A stretch of DNA of 23,053 nucleotides from a virus. The position numbers and the translations under genes are program-made. The notes beneath the pieces are model-generated. The model saw only the letters and a list, made by a program, of their open reading frames with translations. It made no database searches and was not told the DNA's origin. Where the stretch lies: positions 1 through 23,053 of IMG/VR virus record IMGVR_UViG_3300028553_000178. The stretch is one strand, 5' to 3'. Numbering within the stretch: the stretch's first letter is position 1; every line of letters starts with the position of its first letter. This document shows positions 20,883 to 23,053 of this stretch, one piece after another.

Positions 20883-21983
20883 ATGCTAGATGCTATTAAA
20901 CCGTTACTAGATAGCGAACTCTTAAGCGAAGAAGCTCAGACAGAAATTACTGAGGCTTGGGAATCCAAGTTAAATGAAGCCCGCGAAACAGTACGTGCAG
21001 AACTCCGCGAAGAGTTTGCACACCGCTATGAGCATGATAAGACAGTGATGGTGGAAGCCCTGGATCGTATGGTAACAGAAGGTCTTAAAGCAGAACTTGA
21101 GCAAGTACAAGCTGAAAAGCAAGCACTTGTAGAAGATCGCGTTAAGTTTCAAGGTAAGATGAAAGAATCAGCAACGAAGTTTAACTCGTTTATGGTTACT
21201 AAACTTGCTGAAGAAATTGGCGAACTGCGTAAAGATCGCAAGATGCACACAGAAGGAGTTGCTAAGTTAGAATCCTTTGTAGTACATGCACTTGCACGTG
21301 AGATTCAAGAATTTGCAACAGACAAACAAGATGTCGTAGAGACTAAAGTTCGTTTGGTGCGCGAAGCTCGCCGTCAGTTAGAAACATTAAAAGGTAAATT
21401 CGTTACTGAATCTGCTAAGAAACTTTCTAACTCTGTTGGCACACACCTTAAGGCTGAACTCGGTCAGTTACAAGAAGACATCAAAGTTGCTCGCGAGAAC
21501 AATTTTGGTCGTCGTATTTTTGAAGCATACGCAAGTGAATTTGGCGCAACTCATTTAAATGAGAAAGCAGAAGTTCGCAAATTGCATGATACAATTGCTG
21601 CAAAAGATCTTAAACTAGCTGAAGCCATCAAACTTACCCAGAAAGCAAAAGTTCTGGTTGAGTCAAAAGAACGTGAAATGCGTATGCTTAAAGATTCTAA
21701 TGAGCGTGAAAACGCCATGGAAGAATTGCTGAGTCCTTTGAACAAGGAAAAGCAAGAAGTTATGCGTAGTTTACTCGAAAGTGTACAGACCAAGAGATTG
21801 GCCGGTGCCTTTGAAAAATATCTACCAGCTGTTTTGGAAGATCGTTCCGCAAAAGCCCATAAAGTGATTGTAGAATCATTATCCACGGCAACTGGCGATA
21901 AATCTGCCCGCAGTCCAGATGCAGATCAATTAGCTGAGAATACCAGCAACGTGATCGATCTAAAGCGTTTGGCAGGGCTGTAA
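20883..21983 (+). CDS. gp22: prohead core scaffold protein gp22
   Basis: A 366-residue, highly charged, helical protein beginning MLDAIKPLLDSELLSEEAQTE, matching the start of T4-type gp22 in marine phages. Long coiled-coil heptads run through most of it, and the end is NTSNVIDLKRLAGL. It is the major scaffold of the prohead core and is degraded by gp21. ATG at 20883 is chosen over an upstream in-frame ATG at 20856 inside gp21: GAGGG at 20871-20875 is correctly spaced, and the conserved N-terminus begins here. The gene follows gp21 directly. Confidence 0.9.
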   Translation: MLDAIKPLLDSELLSEEAQTEITEAWESKLNEARETVRAELREEFAHRYEHDKTVMVEALDRMVTEGLKAELEQVQAEKQALVEDRVKFQGKMKESATKFNSFMVTKLAEEIGELRKDRKMHTEGVAKLESFVVHALAREIQEFATDKQDVVETKVRLVREARRQLETLKGKFVTESAKKLSNSVGTHLKAELGQLQEDIKVARENNFGRRIFEAYASEFGATHLNEKAEVRKLHDTIAAKDLKLAEAIKLTQKAKVLVESKEREMRMLKDSNERENAMEELLSPLNKEKQEVMRSLLESVQTKRLAGAFEKYLPAVLEDRSAKAHKVIVESLSTATGDKSARSPDADQLAENTSNVIDLKRLAGL

Positions 21984-22009
21984 CCAAGATATAAAATAAG
22001 GAGACTTAA

Positions 22010-23053
22010 ATGTCACAAGAATTATTAGAAGGTCGTTGGACTGAAACTAAAGATGCACTCTTGGAAGGTTTATCCGGATCCAAGCGTACTTCGATGTCAG
22101 TTATCCTCGAAAATACAAAGAAATACTTGCGTGAGAATGCAAGTTCAGGTTCTACAGTTTCTGGTAACGTAGCTACACTTAACCGTGTAATTCTGCCAGT
22201 TATTCGACGTGTTATGCCAACCGTTATTGCTAACGAATTGGTAGGCGTACAGCCAATGACAGGTCCAGTAGGCCAAATCCACACATTACGTGTTCGCTAT
22301 GCACAAAGTTTGAATGACCAATCCGCAGCCGCTACTTCAGTTGCAGCTGGTTCTGAAGCTTTGAGCCCATTCACTATTGCTACAGCTTACTCTACTGTTC
22401 CACAGGGCACTACAACTGCTACTGGTTACACTGGTAACAACACAGCAACAATGGAAGGCACAGGCGGTAAGCAAATTTCCGTACAAATCTTGAAACAAGC
22501 TGTTGAAGCTAAGACACGCAAGTTACAAGCTCGTTGGACATTTGAATCCGCTCAAGATGCTCAAGCTATGCACGGTATCGACGTAGAAGCTGAAATCATG
22601 GCTGCTCTTGCACAAGAGATTACAGCTGAGATTGATCAAGAGATCTTGTTATCCTTGAGTACATTGGCTGCTACAGAGTACACATACAACCAAGCTACCG
22701 TTTCAGGTACAGCTACATTCGTTGGTGACGAACATGCCGCATTGGCAGTTTTGATCAATCGTGTTGCTAACTTGATCGCTCAGCGCACACGTCGTGGCGC
22801 TGGTAACTGGGCAGTAGTAAGTCCAGCTAGTTTGACAGTATTGCAATCAGCAACAACTAGTGCTTTTGCTCGCACAACAGAAGGCACATTCGAAGCACCT
22901 ACAAACACTAAGTTTGTTGGTACATTGAACGGTGCAATGCGTGTGTTTGTAAACAGCTATGCTTCAGACACAGCAAGTGTATTGGTAGGTTACAAAGGCA
23001 CATCAGAAGCTGATGCTGCTGCGTTCTATTGCCCATACATTCCTTTGATGAGC
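22010..23053 (+). CDS. gp23: major capsid protein gp23, 5' part
   Basis: 348 codons are present; the stop lies beyond the window. The N-terminus MSQELLEGRWTETKDAL leads to VILPVIRRVMPTVIANELVG and VQPMTGPVGQIHTLR, the most recognisable gp23 motif series, and then ISVQILKQAVEAKTRKLQAR and RRGAGNWAVVSP. It forms the hexamers of the capsid after gp21 removes an N-terminal piece. The AAGGAG at 21998-22003, 6 bases before ATG, is strong. TATAAAAT at 21990-21997 is near a late box, but would start RNA inside the ribosome site, so it may be chance. Codon use is rich in GCT, ACA and GTA, as expected of a highly expressed gene and unlike the AT-rich accessory genes. Confidence 0.96.
   Translation, partial: MSQELLEGRWTETKDALLEGLSGSKRTSMSVILENTKKYLRENASSGSTVSGNVATLNRVILPVIRRVMPTVIANELVGVQPMTGPVGQIHTLRVRYAQSLNDQSAAATSVAAGSEALSPFTIATAYSTVPQGTTTATGYTGNNTATMEGTGGKQISVQILKQAVEAKTRKLQARWTFESAQDAQAMHGIDVEAEIMAALAQEITAEIDQEILLSLSTLAATEYTYNQATVSGTATFVGDEHAALAVLINRVANLIAQRTRRGAGNWAVVSPASLTVLQSATTSAFARTTEGTFEAPTNTKFVGTLNGAMRVFVNSYASDTASVLVGYKGTSEADAAAFYCPYIPLMS

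Noticed and set aside
21990-21998. TATAAAATA as the gp23 late promoter
   Set aside because: It has one extra A relative to TATAAATA, and RNA starting from it would begin inside or after the AAGGAG ribosome site. gp23 is probably read from further upstream.
1-23053. CRISPR array, insertion sequence or integration site
   Set aside because: No regularly spaced short repeats, no transposase or integrase gene and no flanking tRNA fragment are visible.

Overview
The window is a piece of a T4-like myovirus genome (Caudoviricetes). The diagnostic genes are the late sigma factor gp55 (3' part), the Mre11/Rad50-like recombination nuclease gp47/gp46, baseplate/tail gp26, and the head module gp20 - small core proteins - gp21 - gp22 - gp23 in the canonical T4 order. 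The gp26 type, the Thr/Ala-rich gp23 and the small proteins between gp20 and gp21 look more like marine or freshwater T4-like phages (cyanophage/pelagiphage relatives) than enterobacterial T4. The host cannot be read from the sequence.

Layout. (A) 1-9379, plus strand: gp55, carrying the C-terminal end of an intein; a GIY-YIG endonuclease; gp47; a radical-SAM enzyme; an SGNH-like hydrolase; an HNH endonuclease; gp46; a second radical-SAM enzyme; a GIY-YIG-like protein; and a second SGNH-like hydrolase broken by a one-base frameshift. Most genes overlap by 1-8 bases. (B) 9380-9793: a 414-base island with no ordinary gene, holding several strong hairpins, a direct repeat, two possible mini-ORFs and a minus-strand terminator. 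(C) 13163-9794, minus strand: gp26, a 62-codon reading frame probably reached by -1 frameshifting, a conserved unknown, an arginyltransferase/GNAT-like protein, a DUF6614-like protein and a 348-residue protein of unknown function. (D) 13208-23053, plus strand: a tape-measure-like protein with an M15-type peptidase domain, a GIY-YIG endonuclease, portal gp20 interrupted by a 417-residue intein with an HNH domain, a small basic protein, an acidic core protein, protease gp21, scaffold gp22 and major capsid gp23 (3' end outside the window).

How it works together. gp55 would direct late transcription from ATAAATA-like boxes, and several such boxes lie just upstream of genes here. gp46/47 process DNA ends for recombination-dependent replication. 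gp20-23 build the prohead. The window is densely colonised by homing elements: two inteins and three or four endonuclease genes, beside or inside core genes. The three most notable signals are (1) an intein in the late sigma factor, (2) a hairpin over the ribosome binding site of the HNH endonuclease whose 5' arm coincides with a late-promoter-like box, as in the known control of T4 I-TevI, and (3) a T-TTT-TTC slippery heptamer at the 3' end of gp26 that would fuse it to the next frame, like the tail-assembly-chaperone frameshift of lambda G/GT.
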